From Gluconobacter albidus (GTDB lineage Bacteria > Pseudomonadota > Alphaproteobacteria > Acetobacterales > Acetobacteraceae): 64,000 nucleotides of DNA. Positions 63,710 through 64,000 of the stretch are shown piece by piece. The translations under genes and the position numbers were made by a program. The first letter of the stretch is position 1, and each line of letters begins with the position of its first letter. The notes beneath the pieces were generated by a model. The model made no database searches. It was not told where the DNA came from and saw only the letters and a program-made list of their open reading frames with translations. The DNA lies in contig NZ_BEWL01000008.1 of NCBI RefSeq assembly GCF_002723915.1, forward strand, positions 62,001-126,000, written 5' to 3'.

Positions 63710-64000
63710 ATGACAGCCCACGGAGCCCGCGCCGTAGAGCGGTGCCGTATTCTCGCGGATGGTCCTTTCAGCGAGACGCCGGGCAGTCTGTTCCGATTCT
63801 GGCTCGGCCCTGCCTATCAGCGCACCCTCACACAGGTCGCAGAATGGATGGAAGAGGCCGGTCTGGGTACCCGTCTGGATGCTGCCGGCAGCCTTGTCGG
63901 ACGCTACGAGGGGCTCGTGCCCGACGCTCCGGCCCTGATGATCGGCTCGCATCTCGATACCGTACGCAATGGCGGCGCGTTTGATGGCAATCTGGGCGTC
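63710..64000 (+). CDS. M20-family amidohydrolase, allantoate amidohydrolase/N-carbamoyl-amino-acid hydrolase type (cut by window edge)
   Basis: The first 97 codons are present; AGGAG lies five bases before the ATG. The N-terminus (FSETPGSLFRFWLGPAYQ, VAEWMEEAGLGTRLDAAGSLVGRYEG) and the metal-binding ALMIGSHLDTVRNGGAFDGNLGV (His81, Asp92) are diagnostic of the AllC/HyuC/beta-ureidopropionase branch. Next to HpxW-, HpxX- and HpxY-like genes, allantoate amidohydrolase (HpxK-like) is the best guess. The C-terminal residues that decide between allantoate and N-carbamoyl amino acids are outside the window. Confidence 0.75.
   Translation, partial: MTAHGARAVERCRILADGPFSETPGSLFRFWLGPAYQRTLTQVAEWMEEAGLGTRLDAAGSLVGRYEGLVPDAPALMIGSHLDTVRNGGAFDGNLGV

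Overview
The window looks like chromosomal DNA of an acetic acid bacterium (Alphaproteobacteria, Acetobacteraceae), most likely Gluconobacter or a close relative. The basis is high G+C, a DUF3035/BamF-type lipoprotein next to lspA, a DUF1491 gene, endonuclease-type MutL, a quinone-linked D-lactate dehydrogenase, and the general style of the proteins. The genus is an inference; no 16S rRNA gene is present. About 50 protein genes are packed tightly on both strands. I saw no tRNA or rRNA gene, insertion sequence, prophage or CRISPR array.

Layout: (1) 1-4.4 kb: start of a serine hydrolase (minus), then a plus-strand run of recX, a CHAP lipoprotein, tatA, three methionine-salvage genes (mtnB, mtnD, mtnC) and ribF, closed by a terminator. 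(2) 4.5-8.8 kb: a Fur-box-controlled TonB-dependent siderophore receptor, then a minus-strand Sel1-repeat/TraB-GumN pair. (3) 8.9-16.8 kb: ileS, lspA, a DUF3035 lipoprotein, mutL and dld. (4) 16.8-25.3 kb: a probable TonB-dependent copper receptor with a His-rich DUF2946-like membrane protein, an EamA exporter, parE, two unrecognised envelope proteins and an OmpA-domain porin. (5) 25.4-36.0 kb: a long minus-strand run of gltX, pyrB, a dihydroorotase-like gene lacking its HxH metal site, plsY, dprA, topA, an S41 processing protease and DUF1491. (6) 36.1-45.2 kb: a Tat-signal cupin coupled to a Tat-signal NADP-binding protein, comEC, nth, an ABC exporter, a secreted amidohydrolase and a CPA2 antiporter. 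(7) 45.3-51.9 kb: rdgB, rph, hrcA, a class A PBP and prfB with its programmed +1 frameshift. (8) 52.2-57.1 kb: a tonB-exbB-exbD-exbD-TPR operon with perfect intercistronic hairpins, followed by a convergent, isolated flgH. (9) 57.4-64.0 kb: a sugar epimerase, then a nitrogen-scavenging cluster resembling part of the Klebsiella hpx (purine/ureide/oxamate) system: AtzG/HpxX-like, AtzE/HpxY-like amidase, a dicarboxylate-type symporter, an HpxW-like oxamate amidohydrolase homologue, a LysR regulator, and the start of an allantoate-amidohydrolase-family gene cut by the window edge.

How the parts fit together: the TonB motor of region 8 could energise both TonB-dependent receptors (iron at 4.6 kb, probable copper at 16.8 kb). 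TatA at 1.3 kb belongs to the export route that the cupin/NADP-protein pair appears to use. The 58-64 kb cluster is the most distinctive block; my working model is intracellular hydrolysis of ureide, oxalurate or oxamate-type compounds to ammonium under LysR control.
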